A DNA stretch of 64,000 nucleotides from Arcanobacterium haemolyticum (GCA_021532125.1 JADYUX010000006.1:1-64000); one strand, 5' to 3'. Positions 7,781 to 18,010 are shown, counted from the first letter of the stretch. The notes: a model not told the origin generated them from the letters alone. A program made the numbers and translations.

Positions 7781-8968
7781 ATGCCGCAGCCCGCACTTCC
7801 CACCGACATGTCTCTCATGCGCATCGTTGCGCAAGGGCTCGTGCCAGCCACTGCCGCATCCACGCCACGAGAAGCTGTCCACCATCTTCTCGCCGTCCAG
7901 GGTCAACAAGTCTCAGCGCTCCCCCATGCTCTCATCTCTCGATGTCCAACAGCCACAGGCACGTTAGTCAAACAGCATTTCGACGCCCACGAGCTCATCC
8001 GATCACGCCCCATGCGCGGCACCGTCCACATCACAACTGCCGAGGACTATCGGTGGATGCGACTTGCCCTCCTCAAAACTCCCCTGGGACATATCCACAA
8101 CTATGAACGCGAGCTCGGGATCGACGAGCACCTCATACGAGATGTCGCCCAGCTCATTTGGGAACTTATCGCCCAGTCGGGAGGCGCCATCGAGCGCCGC
8201 GAACTTCTTGCTTCATGGCGGCAACTTGTGCCGGCCTCCCTGCCGGAACAAAGCCTGTCGCGTTGGAGTCACCTTCTGCTCTACCGCCTCGACAGAGAGG
8301 GAGCCATCGTCGAAGCTCCCCTCGCACGCAACCAGCATCTTTTTATCGACGCTCGCGCACTCCCCCAACCTGACGACGAACGCTCGGGCTTCGTCGTCCC
8401 ACTTAAGGACGGAGACATGACCGACGAAGGCAGGAACGACGCCTTCGTGGAAATTGCTCGCAGATACGCCTACGGGCACGGCCCCATTGGAGTTTCTGAT
8501 CTCGCGCGATGGACGGCACACAGTGCGACCAGGTCACTTTTCGCTCTCGAAGAGGCCCTCAACCGCGACCCCCGACTCGTGCGCCTCCGACTTGACAACA
8601 CACGGCTCCTTCACTGCGACCGCCCGCGTTCTCTCCGTGAAAGCCACGACGTCTTTTACATGCGCGCCGACCTCCTCGACATCACTGCCGAGCAACGCAA
8701 AGACGCCGAACGCATCCTCTTCCTCGCCTCATTCGACGAGCTTCACGTGGGATACAAGAATCGCACATGCCTGACAGATGAAGCGGGTGAGCACCTCATA
8801 TGCCCGGCTCGCAACGGAATGTTCCGCCCCTTACTCGTCCATCGGGGGAAGCTCGTCGCAGTCCGGCCCGTCTCAGACGGCCTCATATGGAAAAACGAAC
8901 CCGGCCCGCGCCTCATCTCAGGCGTGGACCGGGCCGTCGCACAGATCCATCATCGGCTCGGCCGCTAA
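7781..8968 (+). CDS. Winged-helix DNA-binding domain protein (HTH_42 / PF06224 family)
   Basis: 395 residues. The family signature is visible: LLAVQGQQVSALPHALISRC, then MRGTVHITTAEDYRWMRLAL, later YGHGPIGVSDLARWT, and LASFDELHVGYKNRT with MFRPLLVHRG near the C-terminus. The family includes DNA glycosylase-like proteins of the AlkX/YcaQ type in other branches, but most actinobacterial members have no assigned role. It appears monocistronic and leaderless. I cannot name a substrate or target. Confidence 0.8.
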   Translation: MPQPALPTDMSLMRIVAQGLVPATAASTPREAVHHLLAVQGQQVSALPHALISRCPTATGTLVKQHFDAHELIRSRPMRGTVHITTAEDYRWMRLALLKTPLGHIHNYERELGIDEHLIRDVAQLIWELIAQSGGAIERRELLASWRQLVPASLPEQSLSRWSHLLLYRLDREGAIVEAPLARNQHLFIDARALPQPDDERSGFVVPLKDGDMTDEGRNDAFVEIARRYAYGHGPIGVSDLARWTAHSATRSLFALEEALNRDPRLVRLRLDNTRLLHCDRPRSLRESHDVFYMRADLLDITAEQRKDAERILFLASFDELHVGYKNRTCLTDEAGEHLICPARNGMFRPLLVHRGKLVAVRPVSDGLIWKNEPGPRLISGVDRAVAQIHHRLGR

Positions 8969-8994
8969 GCAGCGGTCTCACGCCGTCGTCTCTC

Positions 8995-9639
8995 TTACTT
9001 CGTCCATTCGGTGAGAAAATCGGCGCCAGTGGGAACCGTACGGTTATAGGACGTGAGCATCCACTCCGGGTTCTTGCCAGGCCGAGACGATAGTGCCGCC
9101 CAGTGGCAATTGTCCATGCCGTAGATCCCGGGCCACTCTGGATCTAGGCCAAGAAGGCGGGTCACTCCCGTCCGGATTGCACCCCCATGAGCAACAACAA
9201 GAAGAATCCCCGATTCCATTCGTGTGGCATGTTCTGTCACAGCCTTATACATACGCTCGCCGACCGACGAATTTGGCTCAACATCCACACCTTCCGGCTG
9301 GCCACCTTGACGCCACACACGGTACTCATCGGGATACTTTGCGAGAATTTCCTCTCGCGTCATCTTTTCCCACTTGCCGTAATTGCGTTCCTGGAGGCGA
9401 GCATCGAGCTCGATATCGAGTCCGAGCAATTCAGCAGCCGCCTTGGCAGTGTCGTGTGCGCGGGACAGAGGCGAGGCGACAATCTTCGTCGGCGCGAGAC
9501 TCGCAATATGGGGGGCGACGAGGCGGGCCTGCTCACGACCACGCGCATTCAGAGGAAAATCACAGCCCCCCTGGATACGGCCCTCAATGTTGAGGTCAGT
9601 CTGGCCGTGACGCCACAAGATCACCTTCGATGCCGTCAC
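8995..9639 (-). CDS. Histidine phosphatase family protein (phosphoglycerate-mutase-like)
   Basis: 214 residues. The catalytic phosphohistidine motif RHGQTDLNIEGRIQG lies at residues 10-24. ASPLSRAHDTA, LQERNYGKWE (acid residue) and VVAHGGAIR (second histidine) complete the branched histidine-phosphatase core. It overlaps the end of rsfS by 4 bases and so is translationally coupled in the nadD-rsfS operon. The same order occurs in other actinobacteria, where this gene is often annotated as a phosphoglycerate mutase or glucosyl-3-phosphoglycerate phosphatase. The true substrate is unknown. Confidence 0.87.
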   Translation of the reverse strand: MTASKVILWRHGQTDLNIEGRIQGGCDFPLNARGREQARLVAPHIASLAPTKIVASPLSRAHDTAKAAAELLGLDIELDARLQERNYGKWEKMTREEILAKYPDEYRVWRQGGQPEGVDVEPNSSVGERMYKAVTEHATRMESGILLVVAHGGAIRTGVTRLLGLDPEWPGIYGMDNCHWAALSSRPGKNPEWMLTSYNRTVPTGADFLTEWTK

Positions 9640-10121
9640 TGAGCATCCTCCATGCGCTCAGCACCGCCTTCGTTATCCCCGGCTTGTGCCTCAGCGTCAG
9701 CCCGCGCAGCGGCGCCTGCCTGCATGAGACGGTCAAGGGTGCTCGGAGCGTCGTCCTCGAGCTCAATCCCCAAGTCAATTGTCGGGCAATCAGCCCACAA
9801 CTTCTCCAAGGCATAAAACTCACGATCCTCGTCCTGCTGGACGTGAACCATGATGTCGTCGAAGTCGATAAGAACCCAGTGAGGAGAGGCATCCATCCCC
9901 TCGCGACGGACACGGCGGACACCTGCCTTGTGCAAGGCCTCCTCAACGGCGTCGACAAGTGCACGCACCTGACGGTCACTCGAACCGGAGATCACGAGGA
10001 AAACATCCGTGATCATAAGACGCTCGGAAACGTCAATGGCCGTAACGCTCGTCGCCTTAAAATCGGCGGCAGCCTGCGCTGCAATACGTGCGTGGTCAAT
10101 AGCGAGGTCTGTTGCGACCAC
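9636..10121 (-). CDS. rsfS: Ribosome silencing factor
   Basis: Binds ribosomal protein L14 and blocks joining of the ribosomal subunits under nutrient stress. The core DVSERLMITDVFLVISGSSDRQVRALVDAVEE and SPHWVLIDFDDIMVHVQQDEDREFYALEKLW is the Iojap/RsfS domain. The acidic Ala-rich C-terminal tail of about 40 residues is common in actinobacterial members. GTG 10121 follows AGGAG by 6 bases. It lies 8 bases after the upstream membrane protein gene. Confidence 0.93.
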   Translation of the reverse strand: MVATDLAIDHARIAAQAAADFKATSVTAIDVSERLMITDVFLVISGSSDRQVRALVDAVEEALHKAGVRRVRREGMDASPHWVLIDFDDIMVHVQQDEDREFYALEKLWADCPTIDLGIELEDDAPSTLDRLMQAGAAARADAEAQAGDNEGGAERMEDAQ

Positions 10122-10129
10122 AAATTCTC

Positions 10130-10933
10130 CTAAATCTGAAGTGACGTGTGAAGTTCAGTGAGGCTCGACGGTACGCCTTCCGCATAGAGCCAAAAGTGAT
10201 TAACCGCCCATCCAATAAGGAAGCCCAGCAAGATGGCAATGAGAATCATGATGACCGTCATAAGTACAGCGCCAATCCCCTCACGCTGTTTGCCGGGTTT
10301 TTCCTCAGATTCTTCGTCAAATTCGCTATAGCGAGCTTCCTCATAAGGCTCTGGCGCCGGCGCCGACTGCTCGGGGGTCGAGGCAGGCGTTACCTCCGGC
10401 GCTTCTGTCGCAGCAGGCGACTGGGCATCGAGCGACGGGATCGCTGCAACGTACGACTTGACTGCCTCATCCACATCTGGCGAGGAAACGTCCGCATCTT
10501 CCGTGCCGCGTGCTGAATCCTTACGCACACGCGCGAGAAGGCGATCCTCGAGCGAGCCCTCTGGCTCGGGCTCTGCCTTTTCTTCGGTCTTAGCGAAACG
10601 CTCAAAAACGCTCTTACGGTCTGGATCTGGCGCCACGACCGGCTGAGCGGCGAGCTCACCATTGGCGGCCTGAGCGTTGTCTTGATCGTCGGAGGTCACT
10701 GATTCCTGCGACGGACCGGCTTGTGCCTCCCGAGCCTTCGCTGCAGAGTCGATCTCTGCCTGGACGGCGCTACGAGATGCCTTTTCACGCTCGCGCATTT
10801 CTTTGCGGCTCAAACGACGTAGGTGTAGCTCCTGAGTCTCGGACAGCGACGGAGTGTTATCGTCAGCCACCGCTTTGAGGAGTCCTCGTTCGCGCATCTC
10901 TCGACGAGACAGGCGTGGCGTCTCCTCACTCAT
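10130..10933 (-). CDS. Membrane-anchored low-complexity protein with repeated LSRxEMRER motif (unknown function)
   Basis: 267 residues. Two copies of a basic motif ([10 protein letters not shown] near 8 and [10 protein letters not shown] near 34) start the protein. About 170 residues rich in Glu, Ala, Pro and Ser follow and look disordered. A single hydrophobic segment, [20 protein letters not shown], lies near the C-terminus, followed by about 30 residues. No signal peptide is seen, so the basic N-terminus probably faces the cytoplasm. ATG 10933 has AAGGAG 6 bases upstream and overlaps the nadD stop by 4 bases. Comparable proteins sit between nadD and rsfS in related actinobacteria. No function is known to me. 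Confidence 0.8.
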   Translation of the reverse strand: MSEETPRLSRREMRERGLLKAVADDNTPSLSETQELHLRRLSRKEMREREKASRSAVQAEIDSAAKAREAQAGPSQESVTSDDQDNAQAANGELAAQPVVAPDPDRKSVFERFAKTEEKAEPEPEGSLEDRLLARVRKDSARGTEDADVSSPDVDEAVKSYVAAIPSLDAQSPAATEAPEVTPASTPEQSAPAPEPYEEARYSEFDEESEEKPGKQREGIGAVLMTVIMILIAILLGFLIGWAVNHFWLYAEGVPSSLTELHTSLQI

Positions 10934-11625
10934 TTTTGCTCCTTCCGTTCGCCTACAGGACATGCTCCAGCACGTTGTGGTTCCTGAGCACCATGGTGCT
11001 CCTGATAAAGATGGTACTTCGCAATGTATTGAACTACGCCATCAGGAACCAAATACCATATCGGAGCGCCGCGCTTCACGCGAGTCCTGCAGTCTGTTGA
11101 CGAGATCGCCATAGCGGGAACCTCAAGAAGGCTAATTCGATCACTCGGCAACCCATCAACATTGAGTTTATGGCCTGGTCGCGTCACTCCGACGAAATGG
11201 GCTTGATCCCACAGCTCTTGGGAATCTTTCCATTTGAGGATGTCTGGAAGAACGTCTGCACCCGTGATGAAGTAGAAATCCGCATCGGGATAAGAATGAC
11301 GTAAGTCACGTAATGTGTCGATGGTATATGTGAGGCCTTCGCGCTCAATATCAACACGTGAGACAGAGAATTTAGAATTCGATGCCGTCGCGATCACCGT
11401 CATGAGATACCGGTGTTCCGCGAGTGTCACCTGGCGGTCGCGCTTGAATGGCTGGCGGCCCGTCGGAACAAAAACCACCTCGTCAAGCCCGAAGACATTC
11501 TGGACTTCGGAAGCCGCAACAAGATGCCCATGATGAATCGGATCGAAGGTGCCGCCCATAATTCCGATGCGTTTCCGGCGCCCGGGATGCCTCTCAACAG
11601 GGACGTGAACATCAGTTTCGGACAT
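10930..11625 (-). CDS. nadD: Nicotinate-nucleotide adenylyltransferase
   Basis: Forms deamido-NAD from nicotinate mononucleotide and ATP in NAD synthesis. The nucleotidyltransferase motif [20 protein letters not shown] (HxGH) is near 20-40, and [13 protein letters not shown] is the ISSTxIR-type C-terminal motif, with Cys in place of the usual Ile. About 231 residues with a short unconserved C-terminal extension. ATG 11625 follows GAGGGAG; ATG 11643 is possible. It overlaps the end of proA by 14 bases. Confidence 0.94.
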   Translation of the reverse strand: MSETDVHVPVERHPGRRKRIGIMGGTFDPIHHGHLVAASEVQNVFGLDEVVFVPTGRQPFKRDRQVTLAEHRYLMTVIATASNSKFSVSRVDIEREGLTYTIDTLRDLRHSYPDADFYFITGADVLPDILKWKDSQELWDQAHFVGVTRPGHKLNVDGLPSDRISLLEVPAMAISSTDCRTRVKRGAPIWYLVPDGVVQYIAKYHLYQEHHGAQEPQRAGACPVGERKEQK

Positions 11626-12883
11626 GACCATCTCCCTCGACAATCCACGTCGTCGTCGTTAATTCCGTGAGCCCCATCGGACCGCGCGCATGGAGTTTCT
11701 GAGTGGAAATTCCAATTTCTGCACCCAAACCCAACTGACCCCCATCGGTGAATCGCGTAGACGCATTAATCATGATTGCCGCGCTATCGATTCCATCGAC
11801 GAAACGACGAATCGCCTCGACATTCTGTGCGACGATCGCCTCCGTGTGGCCTGTTGTATACCGACGAATATGCTCCAACGCGCCTTCTTCGTCGTCCACA
11901 ACCTTCACGGCAAGTTCAAGCGCAAGGTACTCGGTAGACCAATCGTCCTCGCGAGCAGGAAGAAACGGTACGTCGCCCGCGTACTCAGCGGCGCGATCGT
12001 CGAGGTGCAGCACCACTCCCCTTCGAGAGAGCTCATCGAGCGCCCGAGGCAAGAAATCCGCTGCAACCTCCCGGTGCACGAGAAGCGTTTCAGCGGCATT
12101 ACACACACCTGGCCGGTGCGTCTTTGCATTGACCACAATGTCGAGCGCCTTGCTTAGATCCGCACTTGCGTCCACGTACACATGGCAATTTCCCACGCCC
12201 GTCTCGATGACAGGGACCACTGACTCGCGCACAACCGTCTGAATCAAACCAGCCCCACCCCGGGGGATAACGAGATCGACGAGGCCGCGCGCACGCATGA
12301 GAGCAACTGCACCCTCGCGACCGTAATTGTCAATGGTTTGGACTAAATGCGGGTCAAAACCGCGCTGCTCAATCGCGCCACGCATGATATCTACGAGCAC
12401 CCGATTAGTCTCGTGAGCCGCATGTCCACCACGCAAAATCACCGCCGACCCGGCCTTGAGACACAGCGCAGCCGCATCAACAGTGACGTTGGGACGCGCC
12501 TCATAAATCATGCCAATAACACCCATTGGCACACGGACCTGCCGAAGGCGCAATCCGTTGGGTAGCTTCTGGCCACGAACAACCTCGCCAACGGGATCGG
12601 CAAGCGCAGCCACCTCGCGAGTCGCCTCCGCAATAGCGCTGATACGCTCGGCCGAGAGCAGAAGACGATCAACAAGACCCTCCGCCATTCCCTCACCGCG
12701 ACCAGCGTCAACATCCACCCTGTTCGCCACGATAATCTCGTGTGAGTGATCTTCGAGCGAATCAGCTATCGCACGAAGAAGATCACTCTTCTCAGCGCTC
12801 GTCGCTTGACGTAGAGAACGCGAGGCAGCCTTTGCCCGGCAAGCCACTGAGTGAACGGCCTGCTCTACAGTGTGGTCAGTCAT
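11612..12883 (-). CDS. proA: Glutamate-5-semialdehyde dehydrogenase (gamma-glutamyl phosphate reductase)
   Basis: Second step of proline synthesis: reduces gamma-glutamyl phosphate to glutamate semialdehyde with NADPH. The 423-residue length is typical. [20 protein letters not shown] and the cysteine nucleophile in [15 protein letters not shown] are the diagnostic motifs; [20 protein letters not shown] is near the C-terminus. ATG 12883 is preceded by TAACCT at a 7-base spacing and no ribosome site, so the transcript is probably leaderless. It heads the proA-nadD-rsfS operon. Its partner proB lies about 2.3 kb away, separated by trxA and a luciferase-like gene. Confidence 0.95.
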   Translation of the reverse strand: MTDHTVEQAVHSVACRAKAASRSLRQATSAEKSDLLRAIADSLEDHSHEIIVANRVDVDAGRGEGMAEGLVDRLLLSAERISAIAEATREVAALADPVGEVVRGQKLPNGLRLRQVRVPMGVIGMIYEARPNVTVDAAALCLKAGSAVILRGGHAAHETNRVLVDIMRGAIEQRGFDPHLVQTIDNYGREGAVALMRARGLVDLVIPRGGAGLIQTVVRESVVPVIETGVGNCHVYVDASADLSKALDIVVNAKTHRPGVCNAAETLLVHREVAADFLPRALDELSRRGVVLHLDDRAAEYAGDVPFLPAREDDWSTEYLALELAVKVVDDEEGALEHIRRYTTGHTEAIVAQNVEAIRRFVDGIDSAAIMINASTRFTDGGQLGLGAEIGISTQKLHARGPMGLTELTTTTWIVEGDGHVRN

Positions 12884-12890
12884 AGGGTTA

Positions 12891-12896
12891 AGGTTA
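12891..12896 (-). promoter_or_regulatory. Putative -10 box of a leaderless proA transcript
   Basis: TAACCT, followed by 7 bases and then ATG 12883; no Shine-Dalgarno sequence. Confidence 0.45.
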
Positions 12897-13144
12897 CGGC
12901 GAAACTTCCTCCGAGTGAACATAAAGCCCGGGAAAGGTGCGCAATCTCAACGACGACGACGCCCGCAAGCTCGACGAGCGTCGCCCAGCCCAAGAAAATA
13001 GCGACCGCCTGACTGTGCCATATGTCTCGTGACACAGCCCTCGTTACCGACGCGGAATAGACACGCGGCGGTCCGCGTTCCACCCCCAGACAGCGAAACA
13101 TGGTTTTCCTCGACGCGGGAAAGCCCACGTACCGAAAGGGCATC

Positions 13145-13513
13145 ATGGCAACAATCGAAGTCACGACCGACAACTTCCAGGACACCATCAAGGATGGCAT
13201 CGTCCTTCTCGACTTCTGGGCATCCTGGTGCGGTCCATGCCGCCAGTTCGGCCCAGTTTTCGAAAAGGCCTCCGAGGAGCACACAGATATTCGCTTCGGC
13301 AAGATCGATACAGACGCGCAGACGGAGCTCGCTAACTCCTTCGCTGTCCGTTCCATCCCGACACTCGTTGCGTTCCGGGACGGTATCCGAGTCTTCCAGC
13401 AGGCAGGTGCACTCCGCGGACCAGACCTCGAAGATCTCATCTCCCAGATTGAAAAGCTCGATATGGATGCGGTGCGTGAGCGCGTCGCCGAGATGAAGGC
13501 TAAGAACGCCTGA
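13145..13513 (+). CDS. trxA: Thioredoxin
   Basis: A cytoplasmic thiol-disulfide reductase of 122 residues. FWASWCGPCRQF has the active-site pair Cys29/Cys32. SIPTLVAFRDG holds the cis-proline. The C-terminal extension beyond the thioredoxin fold (about residues 105-122) is short and charged. AAAGGG precedes the ATG. It is monocistronic with its own terminator, on the opposite strand to the flanking minus-strand genes. Confidence 0.95.
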   Translation: MATIEVTTDNFQDTIKDGIVLLDFWASWCGPCRQFGPVFEKASEEHTDIRFGKIDTDAQTELANSFAVRSIPTLVAFRDGIRVFQQAGALRGPDLEDLISQIEKLDMDAVRERVAEMKAKNA

Positions 13514-13533
13514 TCTCATCTCCGGGTATACGC

Positions 13534-13575
13534 GAGGAGCGGGGAAGCACATGCTTTCCCGCTCCTCTGCGCTTT
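13534..13575 (+). terminator. Rho-independent terminator of trxA
   Basis: A stem of about 14-16 bp, GAGGAGCGGGGAAGC paired with GCTTTCCCGCTCCTC with one G-T wobble, followed after a short spacer by TTTT. Confidence 0.8.
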
Positions 13576-13691
13576 TCCAGGTCCGCATTGGAAAAGCTTA
13601 TTCATCCTAACCCGAAAAGCGGCACCTTTATTCCACCTCGAACGAAATTCGTACGAAGGCGAGACGATCACAACGGGCCGAACACCATGTA

Positions 13692-14612
13692 TTACGCGGC
13701 ATCAACATCAGCGCGGGCACGCAACAACGGCAACACGCCACGTATCACTGATGCGAGATCCGTCGGAAGCGACGCCGGTAGCAGAATCACTCCATCTGCA
13801 GCGCCGTTACCAATCCAACGCTCAACTTCGTCGGCAACGTCGTAGACCGTTCCGACCACCCGAGCACGCCCGGCGAAAAGCTCACACCCGCGAATACCAT
13901 GAATAAGAAGTTCACGCTCGTTAGCGGCCTGTTGGCTACCGGAGATAACAACGCCAAGCTCGATGAGGACCGGGAGCTCACGTCCCTGCGCTGCTGCCGC
14001 TGAGCGAAGAGCAAAACGGCATTCCCGTGCCGTGTGCGGGTCGTCTGTACCCAGGCGGATAGAGTCGGCCAAGCCAGCTAACGCCTCAACGTCAATGGCA
14101 TCGATATCGGCTGCCTCAAGTCGAGCACACACGTGGACGCCAGCATCATGCGCATAGTTCACGGCATCCGTCATCGCGGCAACGTCAGTTTCGCCGCTCA
14201 CGCTCAATTCGATGCAACCCCAGCCGTCCTTCTGCGCGCTCAACGAATCGATAGCCTCACGGATCTTCACCGGATCAGCCGGCACTTCAGCCGAGAAACC
14301 TGCCGACCCACGCTGCGCAAGCTTCGACATAGCATGGACAGCATCCATCCCCGAGATCTTGCCGTCGAGACGAGAGCGGAAATCCGCGGAAAGTGTAATC
14401 AGGTCAAGACCGCCGTCGCATGCTGCACTTGCACAGGAGGCAAGCTTCGGAAAACTTGCATACGACGCCTGTGGAAAATCGCTACCAGCAAGTCCGACAA
14501 TGTCATGGGCGCCGAGAATTGTCAGGTCAATACCCACATACGCTTCTGTGACCTGTCCGCAGGTAGCGGTTGTTAAAGCTTCTGAATCAATTGTTGTCAA
14601 TTGAACTGTCAT
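13692..14612 (-). CDS. Reduced luciferase-like (LLM) TIM-barrel protein
   Basis: 306 residues, against about 350-450 for flavin-dependent LLM monooxygenases. CDGGLDLITLSADFRSRLDG and SGMDAVHAMSKLAQRGSAGF resemble the early LLM strands. REAIDSLSAQKDGWGCIELS echoes the LDxLSxGR-GWN segment. The C-terminal VGTVYDVADEVERWIGNGAA with DGVILLPASLP is a good match to the NtaA/SnaA-type C-terminus. The middle of the barrel appears shortened and the flavin-contact residues are not recognisable, so catalytic activity is doubtful. GGATG lies 6 bases before the ATG. No cofactor-reductase partner is adjacent. Confidence 0.6.
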   Translation of the reverse strand: MTVQLTTIDSEALTTATCGQVTEAYVGIDLTILGAHDIVGLAGSDFPQASYASFPKLASCASAACDGGLDLITLSADFRSRLDGKISGMDAVHAMSKLAQRGSAGFSAEVPADPVKIREAIDSLSAQKDGWGCIELSVSGETDVAAMTDAVNYAHDAGVHVCARLEAADIDAIDVEALAGLADSIRLGTDDPHTARECRFALRSAAAAQGRELPVLIELGVVISGSQQAANERELLIHGIRGCELFAGRARVVGTVYDVADEVERWIGNGAADGVILLPASLPTDLASVIRGVLPLLRARADVDAA

Positions 14613-15165
14613 TTTTTCATCCGTTCACGGGGTGGCCGAAGGCCATCTACTACACGTGTATTAGGTGAGGGCCGCGAAAAAATATCGCGGCTTGCGCATT
14701 CGACAATTGACAAGGCGCACGGAGGCCATCGACGCAGTAGATCCTGGGGTACGAGTCCACATATGCGTCATGGCTTATCATCCCTTCGATCGCGCCGCGT
14801 ATGATGGTGCAGCGCGAGAGTTCCGGCCCGCTCGTGACGGGGCATCACCGTATGTAACGGTGACGTAGCTTAGCTAACCACCGGAAAGTCCAAATAGCAA
14901 GACGACACTTCACCAACTGGACTCCAACACATAGAACGAGTAGGTTTTTTCGCGCCCTTATATCCCGGCCACAGCGGTTATCTCACAGCACGATTGCCGC
15001 AGGGTATCGCCAGTTTTGTGCGTTTCCCACCATCCGATACACCAGGGCACGAAACCACAACTTTGTGAAATAGACCGCGAAACAGCTACGCAGCATGCCC
15101 TCGGCTACGTTCCTCGTCGCACTGCACCCACGAACCGCGCCCAATCATCACGCAACGACGCGCAA
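14613..15165. other. 553-base gap between proB and the luciferase-like gene, no gene identified
   Basis: The stretch lacks long open frames with sensible codon use. It holds hairpins GCCGCGA-AAAAATA-TCGCGGC (near 14673-14693) and TCACCG-TATGTAA-CGGTGA (near 14846-14865), and the run TTTTTT near 14946. It may carry the proB terminator and the promoter of the luciferase-like gene. I recognise no tRNA, tmRNA, RNase P or known riboswitch. Confidence 0.4.
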
Positions 15166-16275
15166 TCAACCACCAACAAGAACCAAGTCATTGACGTGAA
15201 CAACAGGCCTCATCCCGTGCGTAGAACCACGCTCCCCAGCGAGGCGCACAAGCTCCTCCGAAGCAAAATTCGTCAAGCCCCGAGCCACCAGCCGGCCACC
15301 CATCTCGTAAATCTCCACGAGATCGCCAGGCTCAAAACGTCCCGCAACACCAGCAACTCCAACGGAAAGCAACGATGCCCCACCAGAACGCAACGCACGC
15401 GCTGCTCCCTCATCAACAATGATCTGACCAGAGACAGCAGCGGCATACTCCAACCACAAGCGCCGTGCTGACGAACGCCGCCCCGTCGGATTAAACCACG
15501 TGCCCACATCCGCTCCCGAGAGAGCATCGCCAATATTTTCCGCACTCGTCAATAACACAGGCACTCCCCCAGCGCATGCCAAGGCAGCCGCATCGACCTT
15601 CGTGCGCATACCTCCCGTGCCGACATCAGAACCACGGCCAGTAATCTCAAGCGCCGCAAGATCCTCACGCGAATTCACCGTACGAATAAGGCGGGCGTCA
15701 GGATTCTTTGGAGGAGCCGTGTAAAGCCCATCGACATCAGTCAGCAAGATCAACGCATCGGCAGCAACAAGATGCGCCGTCAATGCGGCCAAGCGATCGT
15801 TATCCCCAAATCTCAACTCATCAGTGACAACAGCATCATTCTCATTGACAATCGGAATCACGCCGAGGCCAAGAAGCGTCGTCAACGCGCTCTGAGCATT
15901 CGAATAATGACGACGATTGACCATATCCTCCACGGTGAGGAGAACCTGGCCAATCGTGATACCCGTCTTATGAAACTCGTGATCGTAGGCCGCCATCAGA
16001 CGCGACTGCCCCACCATCGCAGCTGCTTGATGCATGTGAATCTCACGCTGACGCCCCGTGAGCCCCAACGGACCACGCCCGGCAGCAGCGGCACCCGACG
16101 ACACGAGCACCACTTCTTGCCCGCGTTTACGAGCCTGACCGAGGACGCGCGCAAGCTGTGTCAGTTGCTCCCAATTCAAGCTCCCATCAGGCATCGTGAG
16201 CGACGACGAACCGACTTTGACGACAATACGACGAGCCTGACCAACAAGATGACGATTTAAGAGAGCTTCCTTCAC
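15166..16275 (-). CDS. proB: Glutamate 5-kinase
   Basis: First step of proline synthesis: phosphorylates the glutamate side chain. 369 residues from GTG 16275. RRIVVKVGSSSLT starts the amino-acid-kinase fold; VLVSSGAAAAGRGPLGL, IPIVNENDAVVTDELRFGDN and GRGSDVGTGGMRTKVDAA are hallmark motifs. The C-terminal PUA domain (about residues 275-369) includes SLLSVGVAGVAGRFEPGD. The frame stays open to a GTG at 16308; I prefer 16275 because it matches the family N-terminus. It lies about 100 bases after obg in the same direction. Confidence 0.94.
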   Translation of the reverse strand: MKEALLNRHLVGQARRIVVKVGSSSLTMPDGSLNWEQLTQLARVLGQARKRGQEVVLVSSGAAAAGRGPLGLTGRQREIHMHQAAAMVGQSRLMAAYDHEFHKTGITIGQVLLTVEDMVNRRHYSNAQSALTTLLGLGVIPIVNENDAVVTDELRFGDNDRLAALTAHLVAADALILLTDVDGLYTAPPKNPDARLIRTVNSREDLAALEITGRGSDVGTGGMRTKVDAAALACAGGVPVLLTSAENIGDALSGADVGTWFNPTGRRSSARRLWLEYAAAVSGQIIVDEGAARALRSGGASLLSVGVAGVAGRFEPGDLVEIYEMGGRLVARGLTNFASEELVRLAGERGSTHGMRPVVHVNDLVLVGG

Positions 16276-16371
16276 GTCATCTATTCTGCCAAAACACGCC
16301 GAACACACCGCACGATGTCCACTGCCGCACTAACCTCCCGCAACGATCAGCGGGACGGCCGGCCAAAGAGA

Positions 16372-17892
16372 TCACTCTTCACCTGGATCAGTCCACACGC
16401 CAGCCTGACGCTCCATCCACAGGGCCTCACGTGCTTCAGCCTTGGCATCCATACGATCCTGGTAGGCCTCCCGGCGCTCTTTACGAGACGGGCGCTGGGA
16501 TTCATCCAACCGCAAGTCGGTTCCACGAGGCCCAAGGAGCTCGGCTCCGGCCATCATCGTCGGCTCCCAATCGAAGATATATCCCGACTCCTCCGGGCCG
16601 ATCACAACCATATCCCCGGCACGCGCGCCAGCCTCAAGAAGACCCTTCTCGATACCAAGGACGTTGAGCTTATCAGCAAGGTAGCCCACTGCCTCGTCGT
16701 TATCGAAATCAGTCTGACGAACCCACCGCTCCGGCTTTTCGCCGCGGACGACGAAGAACGGCTCGCCGCCCTTCGACGCGCGATGAATCGTGAACTCTCG
16801 AGCATTGCGCGCACGCGGACGCAGAACGACGCGAGGAGCCACCTCCGGTTCTGGGAGCAACGCACGGGCCTCCTCGACGGCTCGCGCCAAAGCAAACGAC
16901 AGTTCCTTCAAACCAAGATGAGCTGCCGCAGAGACAAGAAATACAGGTAAGCCACGAGCCTCAAGTTCCTCCCTCACGAAGTCGGCAAGCTCCTCAGCTT
17001 CAGGTACATCGACCTTGTTGAGGACGACGAGGCGAGGCCTTTGCATAAGCGGAAGACGCCCCTCCGTATCCGGAAGATCTGCGGCATACGCTGCGAGCTC
17101 GGCCTCAATCGTGTCGAGATCACTGATGGGATCACGCCCCGGCTCAAGCGTCGCACAATCGACGACGTGAACGATAACGGCACATCGCTCAATGTGGCGT
17201 AGGAACTCAAGCCCAAGGCCCTTGCCTTCAGACGCACCTGGGATAAGGCCGGGAACATCTGCGATCGTGTAACGGACGTCGCCTGCTTCAACGACACCAA
17301 GGTTCGGCACTAGAGTCGTGAACGGGTAATCCGCAATCTTCGGGCGGGCTGCCGACATCGCAGCAATAAGTGACGACTTCCCTGCGCTCGGGAACCCGAC
17401 GAGAGCCACATCAGCGACAGACTTCAGTTCAAGGACGATATCCTTCACTTCGCCCTCGTCACCAAGAAGCGCGAAACCCGGAGCCTTACGCTTCGGGGAG
17501 GCCAAAGCAGCATTTCCGAGGCCGCCTCGCCCGCCGTGCGCGGCAATGAATTCGTCGCCGGCCGTCACGAGGTCAGCAAGCACAGCTCCAGCCGAGTCCT
17601 TAACCACCGTTCCCACGGGGACAGACAGGCGAAGCGAGGCACCATTTCGTCCCGGACGCATATCGCCTGCACCTTGCTGCCCAGATTCTGCACGCTGGTG
17701 CGGAGAATGATGGTAGCTCAGGAGAGTTGTCACTTGCGGATCAGCGACGACGACGACGTCGCCACCATTTCCCCCGTTTGCACCATCGGGGCCGCCGAGC
17801 GGTTTAAACTTCTCACGCCGCACCGACACACAGCCGTTGCCGCCATTGCCTGCGGCAATATGCAGGACTACTCGATCGACGAATGTTGCCAT
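16372..17892 (-). CDS. obg: Obg/CgtA ribosome-associated GTPase
   Basis: Essential GTPase for large-subunit assembly and stress signalling. 506 residues. The glycine-rich Obg fold is at 1-158 ([20 protein letters not shown]). The G domain has [10 protein letters not shown] (G1), [16 protein letters not shown] (G3 and switch II) and NKVD (G4). A C-terminal OCT domain (about 350-430) is followed by a charged tail, as in other actinobacterial Obg proteins. AGGAG lies 6 bases before ATG 17892. It lies in the conserved rplU-rpmA-obg-proB order, behind a hairpin after rpmA. Confidence 0.96.
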   Translation of the reverse strand: MATFVDRVVLHIAAGNGGNGCVSVRREKFKPLGGPDGANGGNGGDVVVVADPQVTTLLSYHHSPHQRAESGQQGAGDMRPGRNGASLRLSVPVGTVVKDSAGAVLADLVTAGDEFIAAHGGRGGLGNAALASPKRKAPGFALLGDEGEVKDIVLELKSVADVALVGFPSAGKSSLIAAMSAARPKIADYPFTTLVPNLGVVEAGDVRYTIADVPGLIPGASEGKGLGLEFLRHIERCAVIVHVVDCATLEPGRDPISDLDTIEAELAAYAADLPDTEGRLPLMQRPRLVVLNKVDVPEAEELADFVREELEARGLPVFLVSAAAHLGLKELSFALARAVEEARALLPEPEVAPRVVLRPRARNAREFTIHRASKGGEPFFVVRGEKPERWVRQTDFDNDEAVGYLADKLNVLGIEKGLLEAGARAGDMVVIGPEESGYIFDWEPTMMAGAELLGPRGTDLRLDESQRPSRKERREAYQDRMDAKAEAREALWMERQAGVWTDPGEE

Positions 17893-18010
17893 GTGTGCTC
17901 CTATCCTGGCGCAGGTACCGCGATTCTATAATCAGGCCGACTCCTGCGGTGATGAACTCGGGACGGTGCGGTGCTTCAGCACCATCGTGGGATGAAACTC
18001 ATCCGAAGTA

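Noticed and set aside
14665-14868. 67-residue plus-strand ORF in the proB gap
   Set aside because: No ribosome site, no recognisable domain, and composition like random translation of GC-rich DNA.
14613-15165. RNase P RNA, because of GGAAAGTCC near 14883
   Set aside because: The surrounding conserved RNase P helices are missing and the region is too short.
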